Assembly: GCA_033675265.1 (NCBI GenBank)
Contig: JAUJYZ010000059.1
Span: 124,001 to 188,000, forward strand
Source: Actinostola sp. cb2023
Taxonomy: Eukaryota; Cnidaria; Anthozoa; Actiniaria; Actinostolidae
DNA: 64,000 nucleotides
Direction: 5' to 3'
In this document: positions 1-12,888 of the stretch, in pieces
How the letters are laid out: each line of letters starts with the position of its first letter
Position numbering within the stretch: the first letter of the stretch is position 1
The notes under the pieces: model-generated
The model's input: only the letters and a program-made list of their open reading frames with translations
What the model was told of the DNA's origin: nothing
Databases searched by the model: none
Translations under genes and position numbers: made by a program

Positions 1-211
1 GGGTCGTTTTCGTATGAGTGGGAAACCTACGGCACGGAGTTACGGTCACGGTACGGAATCGAACACATTCTATTCAACCAATCACAGCGCGAAAAATCAT
101 CACTCAACCAATCAGAATGCTTGGATACCGCATGATGATGGCGAGATACGGTCACAGCACGGCACGAACCGTACCGTAGCTACTTCCCACTCATACGACT
201 GAAAACGACTC
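1..211. repeat. Foldback MITE, left edge at window start
   Basis: The first bases (GTCGTTTTCGTATGAGTGGG) reappear inverted at 184-211 (CCCACTCATACGACTG, then AAAACGAC). The inner part is also imperfectly palindromic (TACGGCACGG near 29 against CCGTACCGTAGC near 168). This is the layout of a short non-autonomous terminal-inverted-repeat element. The window starts at or inside its left end, so a target duplication cannot be checked. Confidence 0.6.
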
Positions 212-580
212 TAAGCACAAGCGCAAATATTAGAACTTGCATGGTGTGAAAATGGCTTCTGCTTGTGTCCCACAAACCGACTTAAAAAAAAACAATGGTT
301 TCAATCTCAGTTTTAATTGTCTTCAAAAGCCCAAAATCTTCACAAAAGCCGCCTTTGTGTAAAATTGACTTGTTTTTCAGGTTTTCGAGCCGTGACGACT
401 TTTAATTTTTTAATAGCTAGCGAAATTCAAAGGAGTTCAAAGCTACAGCCACCTCAGGTAAATACAACATTTTGCCGATTTATTTTATGAAAGTATATTT
501 ACAGCTACAGAAATAATGGTTCATTCATAATTCAGAGAGATTTGCAAATCAATCAAAGCGGTAAAATTGATATACTTTTG

Positions 581-1090
<510 letters not shown>

Positions 1091-1466
1091 ATTAATCCAA
1101 CAAATACCATCTTTGGTGGCATAAGATACATACATATACTAATTACACAAATATTAATCATTTATACTAACAAATACAAGTATCAAAAACTGTTAACATA
1201 TCATGACAAAATTTGGAAACTAATTTCACAATAAATAAATCCTGCATAGAAAGACAACACACTGTTCGTCGCAACGACATGCAATATGATCGATATCCTT
1301 GAAGGTAAACAAATCCCAACGAAAATCAAATAAAAACATAACATATACGGTTCTTTTGTCAATAACTTTCATTTAAAAAAAGTGTTATGAATATGAGGCA
1401 GGAGAAACATGAATAATAATAATAAGAAGAAAACTGAAATGTTTTTTAGCCTTTCATAATAAAAGC

Positions 1467-1545
1467 ATGCTCGAGGATCCAGCGTTTTTTGTCCGGGGCT
1501 CCGAAGTCACCCGGGAGCGTGTTTTCGGAGTTTTCCGGCTCAAGA
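1467..1545. repeat. Half copy of GCTCGAGGATCC hairpin repeat
   Basis: GCATGCTCGAGGATCCAGCG followed by a T-run matches one arm of the complete hairpin at 31248-31319. Here only one arm is present, followed by a GC-rich stretch with its own short inverted words. Confidence 0.45.
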
Positions 1546-2339
1546 ACTGAGAACAGTTATTTTACTAACAATGAGCAATAATATAATGAGTAATTTCGAC
1601 AATACATGAGTTTGTCTTAATTTGTAGCCGGTCAAACTTGGCGTTTCTGACAGCATTGTCAGAACCTTACTAGTCGTACTTATCAGATTCGCAAACACTA
1701 TAACTTGAGTCTTTGAATTTCATATGTTCAAAGGCCAACAAAGTGGGAGAAAACCACTCGTGAATTTGACATGATTTATTGAGCATAAGTGACAGTTTCA
1801 GGACAAATCAGTTATCAACAAGAATAAGCAGCCTTTTTCGTGTTTTTAAACTCAAATTCAAGTTTTGAATTCAGTTTTAAAACTTGTTCGCAATGGATGT
1901 TGTCGCAATGTTACTGGACTGAAATACTTTTTACCAGTCGTGCTTTTCTTGATAAAAGTCCAAACTTTTCAAGACACTCGGAAAAGTCACTCGGAATTAT
2001 AAATCAGCCATCTCAGAAGAAACTTGTACCACTGAATACATCAGTCAAATTGATGTTCGTGTGCCGCGGTATCCAAAGGCTTGAAAACTCTATTGGCTCG
2101 AAAAGCTATCAATTTGCATTATCTTTACAAGTTCTCAGTTTTTTCCTGATCTTTACAAGTGATATTTTTGGCGCGAAAAGCTTTTGGGCTCTTTCGAGCC
2201 GAAACACACGCCTGGCTTTTACAGATATGAACGTGGAAGATGCATCAAAACTCGAGTTCCCAGAAGATCATCTTTTATCTCGTCATACGAAATTTTAATT
2301 TTACTTAGAGTTCACCTCGATTTGGGATGGTTCATAGAT

Positions 2340-2509
2340 AGCTGACATATCTACACGAGCAAGTTTTCCTTGTGTAGACGACAAAAACATCGCCATTTTT
2401 TCCTTTGTCAAGGAAAACTTGCTCGTGTAGATGACAAAAAATGGTTAATTTTTCCTTATCAAGGAAAACTTGTCAAGGAAAACTTGTTCGTGTAGATGCG
2501 GCTTTATGC
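2340..2509. repeat. Palindromic MITE, ACACGAGCAAGTTTTCC family, copy 1
   Basis: Blocks of TCTACACGAGCAAGTTTTCC and its inverse alternate with GACAAAAA spacers. The right end reads TTCGTGTAGATGCGGCTTT. A second copy of the same element is at 12889-13045. The outer end (inverse AAAGCCGCATCTACACG) resembles the ends of several other MITEs in this window (see findings). Confidence 0.7.
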
Positions 2510-3254
2510 TTTGTAAATCACTGTAATTATTTATGTTCTACTCACCGCCATAACTACTGGAAGTGCGACGTCCTGTATTTCCGAGTCAATTATCCTGAGA
2601 ACACAAGAGCAAGTTTCATTTGCCGTTGACCCTAACGTATTAAAACACTCAGTCTTCACAGACGATTTATATTTTGTATGTGTAATTGAAGTTTGACACT
2701 TACAACGTTCTGGAGTATTTTGTTTTGAGAATTTAACGTTCTGTTTGCAAAAGTTATGTCGCTTGTCGCTCACGCGGTTGTTTCTGGAAAATGAAGAGTC
2801 AAATCAGCTGTGTACAGGTTGTGTAGTAACACTATCTGCACCTAAATCATCAGCCTTCGTGATTGACACTTGCCAATTATAAAAATAGGAATAAATTAAA
2901 ACTCACATTAAGGGAAACCTTAAAGGCGATTAGTTGTAAATTCGAGGTATAGTAAAAGTATACATTACCTACACCAGGAAAAGAGAAAATCATCATAATC
3001 AGAAAAGTGTGTATTTCTGACTATCGTACAAGCGTCCCAGTTCTCCTAATTCAATGCCGAACAAAAATGTTCACTAATGTTGATCTTAGATTAGTCAATA
3101 TCGATCAAATTTGAATTGTTATTATTATTTAAATAATGGGAGAAAATTGTACATGCAACATAGCCATAATAGAGCAGATTTCGTTGATCGTGTGATGCAT
3201 ATAACCGTGCGTGATCGTGACCGATGACAAAGTATTACTCATTAGTTAAATGTT

Positions 3255-3389
<135 letters not shown>

Positions 3390-3481
3390 ACTTTATTTAC
3401 AGAGGGTGACACGTGACAGTATATTGGAGAAACTGACAAACTTGTGGCCCTAACAAAATTCAAAAGGAAAATAAATATAAA

Positions 3482-5430
3482 GCTTCTCTTGTTTGTACCA
3501 ACCACGTGACGTCATGGCCGCCATGTTGGATGCCGATAACAAAGCATTCCTCATTAGCTTCTCTTGTTTGTACCACCAACCACGTGACGTCATGGCGGTC
3601 ATGTTGGATCCCGATAACAAAGCATTCCTCATTAGCTTCTCTTGTTTGTACCACCAACCACGTGACGTCATGGCGGTCATGTTGGATCCCGATAACAAAG
3701 CATTCCTCATTAGCTTCTCTTGTTTGTACCACCAACCACGTGACGTCATGGCGGTCATGTTGGATCCCGATAACAAAGCATTCCTCATTAGCTTCTCTTT
3801 TTGTACCACCAACCACGTGATGTCACGGCGGCCATGTTGGTTCCCGATAACAAAGCATTCCTCATTAGTTTATCTTGTTTGTACCACCAACCACGTGACG
3901 TCATGGCGGCCATGTTTGATCCCGATAACAAAGTATTCCTCATTAGCTTCTCTTGTTTGTACCAACAAACCACGTGACGTCATGGCGGCCATGTTGGTTC
4001 CCGATAACAAAGCATCCCTCATTAGCTTCTCTTGTTTGTACCAACAACCACATGACATCACGGCGGCCATGTTGGTTCCCGATAACAAAGCATTCCTCAT
4101 TAGCTTCTCTTGTTTGTACCACCAACCACGTGACGTCATGGCGGTCATGTTGGATCCCGATAACAAAGCATTCCTCATTAGCTTCTCTTGTTTGTACCAC
4201 CAACCACGTGACGTCATGGCGGTCATGTTGGATCCCGATAACAAAGCATTCCTCATTAGCTTCTCTTGTTTGTACCACCAACCACGTGACGTCATGGCGG
4301 TCATGTTGGATCCCGATAACAAAGCATTCCTCATTAGCTTCTCTTGTTTGTACCACCAACCACGTGATGTCACGGCGGCCATGTTGGTTCCCGATAACAA
4401 AGCATTCCTCATTAGTTTATCTTGTTTGTACCACCAACCACGTGACGTCATGGCGGCCATGTTTGATCCCGATAACAAAGTATTCCTCATTAGCTTCTCT
4501 TGTTTGTACCAACAAACCACGTGACGTCATGGCGGCCATGTTGGTTCCCGATAACAAAGCATCCCTCATTAGCTTCTCTTGTTTGTACCAACAACCACAT
4601 GACATCACGGCGGCCATGTTGGTTCCCGATAACAAAGCATTCCTCATTAGCTTCTCTTGTTTGTATCAACCACGTGACGTCATGGCGGCCATGTTGGACC
4701 CCGATAACAAAGCATTCCTCATTAGCTTCTCTTGTTTGTATCAACCACGTGACGTCATGGCGGCCATGTTGGACCCCGATAACAAAGCATCCCTCATTAG
4801 CTTCTCTTGTATGTACCAACCAACCACATGACGTCATGGCGGCCATGTTGATTCCCGATAACAAAGCATCCCTCATTAGCTTCTCTTGTTTGTACCAACC
4901 AACCACATGACGTCATGGCGGCCATGTTGGATCCCGATAACAAAGCATTCCTCGGTAGCTTCTCTTGTTTGTTCCACCAACCACGTGACGTCATGGCGGC
5001 CATGTTGGATCCCGATAACAAAGCATTCCTCGGTAGCTTCTCTTGTTTGTTCCACCAACCACGTGACGTCATGGCGGCCATGTTGGATCCCGATAACAAA
5101 GCATTCCTCGGTAGCTTCTCTTGTTTGTACCACCAACCACGTGACGTCATGGCGGCCATGTTGGATCCCGATAACAAAGCATCCCTCATTAGCTTCTCTT
5201 GTTTGTACCACCAACCACGTGACGTCATGGCGGCCATGTTGGATCCCGATAACAAAGCATTCCTCATTAGCTTCTCTTGTTTGTACCACCAACCACGTGA
5301 CGTCATGGCGGCCATGTTGGATCCCGATAACAAAGCATCCCTCATTAGCTTCTCTTGTTTGTACCACCAACCACGTGACGTCATGGCGGCCATGTTGGAT
5401 CCCGATGGCAAAGCATTCCTCGTTTGCTTG
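3482..5430. repeat. 78-bp satellite carrying CACGTGACGTCATGGCGG
   Basis: About 25 tandem copies of a 75-79-bp unit (mostly 78). Because 78 is divisible by three, all frames stay open as 26-residue repeats on both strands; these are artefacts of unit length, not genes. Each unit has CACGTG overlapping TGACGTCA, then ATGGCGGCCATGTTGG, then CCCGATAACAAAGCATTCC. Units differ at a few diagnostic sites (GGATCCC against GGTTCCC; CTCATTAG against CTCGGTAG). A block near 3820 recurs about 547 bp later near 4367, so there is a higher-order repeat of seven units. The final unit decays at about 5405-5430. Confidence 0.95.
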
Positions 5431-7536
5431 AATAGATTGTTGCGCGCAATTTTGCTGGCAATTTGATTGCAGCGTGTGACGTCAATCTGAAGACACACCG
5501 TGCAGCATTGCGCGCAACATTGCACCAGAGACGATCAACGATCCAGCTCTGCAATTTGTCGTGCGCAATATTGAAAAAGTGCAGAAGTAGGATCGCATTG
5601 TCCTTCATTATATTGCGCGTTACATCGTTTGTCTGTACCGTTAATTTATTGAAGTACATACATTTTATTGGACACTCCCCATAGGGCTTTTCAGGCGAAT
5701 TTACAAATAATAATAGTATAATAAGTGGTACAATGCAACAATATGTTAATGGCGCATGTTGCGCGCAATATTGTACCGTTTGTCTGTACCTTTATTGAAG
5801 TGGTACAATGCAATCCTACTCTGTAACAAAATACGTGGAACAAATTGCAGAGGTGGACACACTCTGAAATCGTGCATGTAAAGTAAAAGTAAAGTAAAGC
5901 AACGTTATTTAACGTCGGCAACTCGTAACAGTAATTCAACTGACAAACCTGAAGCCGACGGTGTTGCGGGCCAGCAATATTGCTCGCAATGAAGCTGCAG
6001 ATTTTTCTAATTTGAACTCAAATATATCGAAAACTAAATCGAATTTGACATTTAAACTTTAGTTGACCGAGCACTATTCAAGAAATATAAAACGAGCGCG
6101 CGTGCTATGTGGAGATATAATTAGAGCACTCGTAGCGGAGTGCTTCGTTCTCAACACTTCTCGAGTGTTCTGATCAGTCCCCAAGTGCTCTAAAACTGCA
6201 CATAGCACAGAGGACAAGTTTTTTTAATTTCTTTTATAAAATACAATTATGATTGTAAGGCAAGTTTTCAATTTTGTTCGTTACAAAGATGTTTGAATAT
6301 CTGCGCGCGCGTGCTGTGTGCTCTCATAAAGCACACATAATACTCATTCTTTGGCCAATCAGAGCGCGCGTTATATCATAATTATTTTATCAATGATAAG
6401 AGAAAGTTGTTTTGGGCTTTGCATGCACTTCGCCATAGACCGTGCCGCCGGACCTTGATAAGATATATATAGTCAAGATGATCAGTTGTTACGTGTAATT
6501 TTGATACAATACAGACTGTCTTGAGATCGACATGTAGTTTCCTGTGCGACATATATCCTTTTGTTTAACCAAAACATTTAGACCACCACAGGTTTAGCTT
6601 TGTCTGGTTACGTGATGTAAATATAGAATATTAGATCAGGTTTCGCTATTATATAATAACTGTCGATTTATATAATCATGCTTGCGCATTAGACCGAGGT
6701 TGTAGTTCAGCTCGTGCTTGAAAGTACAGAACTAAGTTAGGAACGTGGACGAGAAAGGAATTCCTTCTGACAACCACACCTACTAACTAAAGTCGGCTTT
6801 CATGGCCCTGACCTGACCAGGTCGAGACCGGGGTAGACATTTCCATACATTTACTGTATTTTGTCTACCAATCTGGACCTGAAGCCATTGTTCGTGGTCG
6901 TTGAAGCGAATACGAGAAAGGTCTACAATACAATACAATACAATAACTTTTATTTAAACACGATAATATTTAAAGCTAAAGCTTGTGGGGTCGTGTAGAA
7001 CATAATTATAAATTATAAATGTAAGTCTATATTATTTAGCTACACTGCTACGAGTTGGCAATCCAGAAAGATCAAGTAAAGTACTAGTTTTACATTGGTA
7101 GAGACCCGGCTCTTCTCTCACTAGACTTACATCATCCCCATCGTCCCCAATCCCGTTTTTTTGCCTTACTAATTGTTACATTTGGTAGAGATCCTGGCCC
7201 TTGACGAAATATCAAACGATCTGCCTTTTGCCAAAAATAATGAAACCTGAACTGAAAAAAAAAAAAAACGGGGTTTGGTTCCGGCTGTAACGCAGCCTAC
7301 TGCGTGTCAGATTGAGTCAAATTGAGCGCAGATCAACAGCTAAGCGACTTCAAATACGCTTGGAATCGGATCAGAAGATGCGAAAGAAAGCCGGTTCAGA
7401 AATTAACTGAACAGTTAGAAACCAGTTTTGAACAAAGTAACAGACATTTTCTAGTAGTTTTAGACATTGATAGTTGATCGTACAACAATTAGCAGTTTCC
7501 TTGCAGTGCATCGGGAGATGTACAAATCAGAAGAAG
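5431..7536. other. Gene-free stretch with repeat fragments
   Basis: No coding signal recognised. It contains GCGCGCAATATTG-rich degenerate repeats (about 5440-5800), an imperfect palindrome rich in GCGCGCGTGCT words (about 6085-6375), a segment at 6528-6590 (GTGCGACATATATCCT) that recurs at 9688-9738, and an ACAAT pentamer run at about 6926-6945 that looks like the tail of a retroelement. Confidence 0.6.
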
Positions 7537-8194
7537 GGGGGGGGGGGGGGGGGGGGGGGGGGACTGGGGTGCTTACCATTTACTCGGAAAAACCGGAAAT
7601 TCCGGCGGTTGGAAAAACAAATGGTATGTATCATTCCGATCGGAAAGTTTCGGAAAACTCGGTCTAGCGATTGAGGTAATCCACTTTTCCCGCTCTTTTC
7701 TTTTTTTTTTCCGTAGACGCGTGTACCATAGACCAAATCGGCTAACGCAATGTTGTACCCAATTCAGATCTTTTGGGAATGCGGTTCTTTGTCTGTTGTA
7801 TTTCGATTTCAATAGAGCATTGACATGGAAATGTTTGGAACAATTAAAAAGCTCTTATTCCCAAAGGTTTTGAATTGGGGTAAAGAATGTAAACATTGCA
7901 TTAGCCGAATTGGTCTATTGCTTGATTTCATTAGACGTTATTTCCGGTCTCGTGAGGAATGTTCATCAGCTGAATTGCACCTTTTCAATAGAATACTCTC
8001 TGCTTGATAGCACATGGAGGGCAGTGTTTGCCCGTCATTTGAAGAAAATAATGAGATTCAAGGAGTTTTAACAGCTGATTGAAAGCCAGCAATTAGACCG
8101 AGTTTTCCGGAACTTTCCGATCGGAATGACACATACCTTTTTTTTTCAAACCGGAATTTCCGGTTTTTCCGAGTAAATGGTAAGCACCCTTGGT
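7537..8194. repeat. Nested foldback element beginning with a G-run
   Basis: After a run of 25 G's (7537-7561), GTGCTTACCATTTACTCGG and about 100 further bases reappear inverted at 8095-8192 (CCGAGTAAATGGTAAGCAC). Inside it lies a second, separate inverted pair: GACCAAATCGGCTAACGCAA (about 7731-7789) against TTGCATTAGCCGAATTGGTC (about 7857-7917). This looks like one foldback element inserted into, or captured by, another. Small frames inside it have no recognisable protein. Confidence 0.75.
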
Positions 8195-9735
8195 GGTATG
8201 CAACATAATTTTAGACACATTGTCCATTTGTTAATCATAGATGTATTTTTATAGATTTTGCAACAGGAGGGACTTTTGTGTGCGCATGCGTCGCCACAGT
8301 CCGATGAATACAAGATGTGCTCGACACAAGTTGTTTGGTTCCAATGTTTACAGTTTTTGCGGACGTATTACGAGAATTGTATGTACTGAACACGCAAAAA
8401 TGAATTGTTAATGCTATCTTTGTGCCTTAAAGTTATTTCATTGATCGAAATATTAGAATATTATGCCTTTATTTGATATCAAATTCCTGTTCTTTTGCTG
8501 TGCTAAATACTCTATTATGGACAACATGGCGGCCAGCTGACATGGAGTAAACAGTTTGTCGACGTTGCAAGCTCAGTCGCGAAGAAGATGTAAGGGAAAG
8601 TAAATACATTTAGTCAATTCTTATACATATGGAATGTATATTATTATATTTTAGCTTTCATCAACACCAAATCAACTTCAAATAAACGAAGATAAACTTG
8701 GGTATGATGTCTGGAATACTCAATTATCCCAATCTTTAAAGTTAGTTATCTCGAAATTGAGCCGAAATCTCCACAATTTCCACAACATAATTCATTAAAG
8801 TCATGTTTCCTGTTTTGAAAAATTCCAGTAACTTCTCTGGGAAAAATCGCTCGGTCGAAGATTTTCGACAATATCTTCGTCATAATTTGTAGAACGTGAA
8901 TTAATCGTCAACACATTTATTATGGTATTCGTTTTATGGTAGGGCGTCTTCTGTCAGTGTTCCAATGTTCTTGTAATATTCCCATCCAAGGTCATGTTTT
9001 TAGATATTATGCTGAGATCGGTCAAAGTGTAAACATTTTATTGAAGTGTAAAGTTTGCATAAATTTCATTACTCAAAAATATACATTTTTTGCATATTGC
9101 TTGAAATCCAGCCCAAAACTCCACAAAAAAATTACCATTTCATAGAACTATGTACCATATGCTTTCAGTATATGTTATTGAGATTGTTGGAAAAAATGGC
9201 CAGAAGAGATAAAATTACAGTTTTTCATGATAACAACAAAAATATCTTCATGGAAAGGTTGGGGAAGACATCTAAATTGTTTTCAAATTCGACGAAACTT
9301 TGTACAGGTATAGTAAATAAATACCACAAGACACCAGGACAGTTTCAAGACTTTTGTTACAGTATTTATAGAAAAACAAATTTTAATTTAAAAGTTATAA
9401 TCCACAAAATTCCAGCTTGGGCTTCCTGTGCCGTTCAATATCAAACAAAATACGAATTTTGTGAATAGCCAGTGTGCAGTGAAAAGCCAGAATTAAATTA
9501 ACATTTGACTATGTTAAGCCTTTTTGTCGAACTCTGACGATCAAAATAGCAACAGAATAAAATATAGCGTTATTATTACTATAATCGGTTTTTGTGCTTC
9601 CGAAATTACGCTTTTATGGTCCAGCGGTCAAGCGCATGCTCATGCAAATTTCCCTCCTGTTAGATTTTGCAAGTTAAAAGATCAACAAGTAGTTTGCTGT
9701 GCGACATATATCCTCTTGTCGAACAAAAATGTTTA
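8195..9735. other. Gene-free stretch
   Basis: No recognisable gene. A 137-codon frame at 9055-9468 has no family resemblance, and its composition (many K, N, F, I) is what AT-rich DNA gives by chance. CAACATGGCGGCCAGC near 8522 resembles the promoter-type core of the 3482-5430 satellite. A repeat fragment at 9688-9738 matches 6528-6590. Confidence 0.5.
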
Positions 9736-9882
9736 GACCCCAGTTGCACGAAAGGTGAATAGCGCTATCCACCGGATAAGACAGTCCTATTCAACGGATA
9801 AAATTTATTGGATAACTGCATTATGTTATCCGTTGGATAGGACTTATCCGGTGGATAGAGCTAACCGCCTTTCGTGCAACCG
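9736..9882. repeat. Palindromic MITE, TGCACGAAAGGTGAATAG family, copy 1
   Basis: CCCCAGTTGCACGAAAGGTG at the left is matched by an inverted CTTTCGTGCAACCG at the right. The body is built of GCTATCCACCGGATAAG and its inverse CTTATCCGGTGGATAG around a centre near 9810. A second copy is at 59001-59150 with the same ends and the same internal words. Confidence 0.8.
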
Positions 9883-10178
9883 TAGCCTCCTTTGCAGGCG
9901 TTCTTGGGGGGGGGGATTAGTCCTAAACCTCACCTAAAAACGACTGTACAAAGGAGGCCTCTCAATTATATTCTTGCTCGCGCTCTCCAGATCTCTTGTG
10001 GCTTAGTTACGAATCAAGACTGAACTACAAAGTATATAAAGTAAGGATAATAACTGGGACAAAGATCAATAAAGGATCATTGATCCCAAAACGCAATAGA
10101 TTCTAGCGGAGCTCAATTGACAAATCTAAAACAAATGACTGACTGGACTATACCCTCCATATTTATTTACAGTACCAG

Positions 10179-10288
10179 GGCCGTACATAACCCAAAATTC
10201 AAGGGGGGGGGGGGGGGGGGGGGGGGGGGCATTCGCCTTGCTAGGGGAGGCAACTGCCCCCTCTGCCCCTGTGCTGTGTACGGCCCTG
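10179..10288. repeat. G-run palindromic element, CAGGGCCGTACA ends
   Basis: CAGGGCCGTACATAACCC at the left and the inverse TGTGTACGGCCCTG at the right flank a run of 27 G's and a C-rich inner part. CAGGG-type ends are typical of hAT-like MITEs. A related but rearranged copy is at 49882-50052. No clear 8-bp duplication was seen. Confidence 0.6.
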
Positions 10289-10566
10289 TTTACGTTTAAA
10301 TAAAGGTATCAAAAAAAAAATCAATGAATGTATATTAAAAGCCTCCGTCAACATTCGCACGTTTTCGAATCATTTTTAGCCTCAACTTACCGGGAAGACA
10401 CTTTCGATTTCATTTTCGAATCGTTGATGCGAGTGACGGATGGCCCAAACGGAGATAAAAACAAAATCGCTTTCAAAAAAGCGTATATCTCATGTGGAGG
10501 GGCCCTAAACCCTGCAGATTTCGAAACATACAGATATTATACTCGGTGTAGTTTGGCACGACTGGA

Positions 10567-10620
10567 TGCTCAGCGATACGCTCAGTGATACGCTCAGCGA
10601 TACGCTCAGTGATACGCTGC
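10567..10620. repeat. 12-bp tandem repeat GATACGCTCAGY
   Basis: Four to five copies of GATACGCTCAG(C/T) in direct tandem. An 86-codon frame running into it from 10328 has no family resemblance. Confidence 0.8.
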
Positions 10621-11277
10621 AACTTGAATCGAGGACTGTTTTGACTTGTTTTCTGCCTTTGTTTTCTTTATTTAAACCAAAGCTCAATTACAAATATTTG
10701 CTTCAGGAAACTGACCGATATATGTTTATTTGAGTAGTCGTAGTACTGATTCTCATGTCATGACAAACTACTGCACAAATGTCTTCGTTTAATTTACTTT
10801 CCAAACTTTCGGCGCTCATCGGTCGATGAGTATGAATAATATTTGCCTCTGCGCTGTCGTTATGCAAATTTGCGTGGTGTTTGTCATTGAGAAATATAAC
10901 AATACGGAAACTGAAATTGCTTATTCGGCTGACATGAAGCGTGTCAACCCAAATAAGTTATAAGTTTGGATTGAAGTGGAATTGGGACAAGATTACAACG
11001 TGTTTTTCTGAGCTCAAAGAAAGAAAGTACCCGAAAGAAGAGCTCGTTGAACCGCCTGTGGATCAAAACAAGCATAATTTGATATCACAGAATGAAGCTT
11101 CCTCTTCGCCCATGGGATTACCAGGCCAACCAATGAGAGGGTGACTTCGTACTGCCCAACCACATGACAAAGGGTATACGTGGGTGTGCCGAAACACAAA
11201 CCAAACAAGCAGCGTAGCGACGAACATAGGAGGTCACAAACTGAAGGATACTTCTTCAAGAACTTCAACCTACGAAA

Positions 11278-11607
11278 ATGTCGGACTGGGGCAACGGACT
11301 TTTTGGATGCTTCAACAACATTCCTCTCTGCTTGACGACCTACTGCGTTCCCTGTTACACGTTTGGCAAGACTTCAGAAGCGGCTGGTGATGACTGCTTG
11401 ATGTGTGGTATCGCAATCATGGTCCCTGTTGCCAATATTTGGTTTGCTACTCAACTGCGAGGCAAGATTCGAGACCAGAAAGGCATTCCAGGAAGTTTTA
11501 TTAACGACTTGGCCATGACCTGCTGTTGTGGACTTTGCTCTGTCATTCAAGAAGCTCAAGAAATGGGAGTCAAAGCACCGTTTGGAAATTCAATTGCAAG
11601 GTCTTGA
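11278..11607 (+). CDS. PLAC8-family (cornifelin-like) cysteine-rich protein
   Basis: A 109-residue single-exon protein. It starts WGNGLFGCFNN and has the family's cysteine clusters: CLTTYCVPCYTFGK, a middle DCLMCG, and TCCCGLCSVIQEAQEM near the C-terminus. PLAC8 proteins are small (100-200 aa), membrane-associated, cysteine-rich proteins; some members act in metal resistance or cell-size control, but this one's role cannot be read from sequence. The ATG is preceded by an in-frame stop (TGA about 30 bases upstream) and sits in CGAAAATGT, so the start is plausible. Many animal homologues carry a proline- or glutamine-rich N-terminal exon. A Pro/Gly-rich frame just upstream (10941-11144, ending GLPGQPMRG) could belong to such a 5' exon, but I cannot connect it by splice sites. 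AATAAA follows at 11925. Confidence 0.85.
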   Translation: MSDWGNGLFGCFNNIPLCLTTYCVPCYTFGKTSEAAGDDCLMCGIAIMVPVANIWFATQLRGKIRDQKGIPGSFINDLAMTCCCGLCSVIQEAQEMGVKAPFGNSIARS

Positions 11608-11924
11608 TTGAACCAAGAGAAAATGATGAATTTCAGACTTATAATGCTCAACCGGAACATATTTAGTGTGAAAGGATTTGCAAGTCGTTGAACTGAGTTT
11701 TTTGATAGGTATTTTCCCTAGAAGTTGTTTAACTTTAGACTTTCAAATGTTGATAAATGCCCACAAACTGCTGTACTCTCACTTAACTAATTATCTGCAT
11801 TGAACTAATTTGCATTTTTGTTAATTATGCATCTTTTTTTTAAATAGAAAGTACTTTGTGGTGACCTGAAATTCACTTTACTGTATGTAGTCAGTCATAT
11901 TCAACTTTCATAGCGCAATTCTTG

Positions 11925-11930
11925 AATAAA
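11925..11930 (+). promoter_or_regulatory. Polyadenylation signal of the PLAC8 gene
   Basis: AATAAA about 320 bp after the stop codon, followed by T/GT-rich sequence (ATATTTTGTTG), as expected for a cleavage site. Confidence 0.6.
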
Positions 11931-12888
11931 ATATTTTGTTGAACTTGTAAATATACGTTTGTATTGGCTCTAAACGGGTATGATCGACAGCTTTGCTTGC
12001 CTAAAGTGAAGAACAATACTTATTTATTATGGTTTTAATATTATAGATTCTCTTCACGGCTATTTAGTCGGCGTTTCACGGTACTCAAGCATCATTTAAC
12101 TGGCGAAATTGAGTAAACTTCTCACTCTGGCAGATTGCAATTATTTTTCTTCAAAAAAAAATTCGTCTTGTTTCCTGGAGAAACAAGCTTAGCTTCAACT
12201 GAAAACCTTATCGAAATATCGGTATCATATCGAACAGCTGAAAGGCTTATTATTCTATATTATTGCATTGTTGTGATAATTTGTCAAAAAGTCCACGAGT
12301 GAACAGGTGCTGTCATCGACTATAGTTATTTCACTTGAAAAAATCTGGAGCCGGGAAACACGAAAATTTGGAGATCAAAAAGTTTGAATTAAGCAAGTTT
12401 TAGTTTATATTTACGTTTTACACGACTCCACAAGCTGTAGCTTTAACAATTTATCGTGTATAAATAAAAGTCATTATTATTATTGAACCTTGGGAGTTGA
12501 AGTATATACTAAATGATATACTAAATATAAACTTGGTTCGAGTGCCCCACTGATGCAAAGCTCATCGAACAAAAAGCGGTTGACAGTCGTAGGCTACGGA
12601 CTGAGGTGCTTTCTGCTCATTTCTAAGAAAGTCCTTTCTGCTTTTGTTTACTTTTTTCTTCTCTTTTCTGAGTTCAGTTTCTTTAAGTCTTTTCATCTCT
12701 TTCTGTTCGTTTGTTTGTTCATTTTGATTCTTTCTTTGATTTATTTCTCTCGATTGTTTCTCCCATTCGTTCAGTTCTTTTTCTTCAGCTGTGTTTGTTT
12801 TTCCTTTGTTTCAACAATGACTCGGGGCATAAGCGCTTCTCAATAATGATGCATATGTTTTAGAAACGTTTAGAACCCATTATAATGT

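Noticed and set aside
1840..2298. 152-codon open frame
   Set aside because: No domain, signal peptide or family resemblance; Ser/Leu/Phe-rich composition expected from AT-rich DNA; no supporting splice or start context.
3482..5430. CRISPR-like array
   Set aside because: Whole units are repeated without unique spacers, in a eukaryotic setting; it is a satellite.
3450..5525. Long open frames on both strands (up to 343 codons) across the satellite
   Set aside because: All six frames stay open because the unit is 78 bp (26 codons). The repeated peptides are a by-product of unit length.
9055..9468. 137-codon frame
   Set aside because: No recognisable family, AT-driven composition, no splice partners.
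12553..12846. Phe-rich plus-strand frame, and a Lys/Glu-rich minus-strand frame (about 82 codons) over the same T-rich tract
   Set aside because: One-sided base composition explains both. The minus-strand frame looks like a charged coiled coil (KELNEWEKQSREINQRK) but has no start, no clear splice sites and no neighbour to join, so it is not called.
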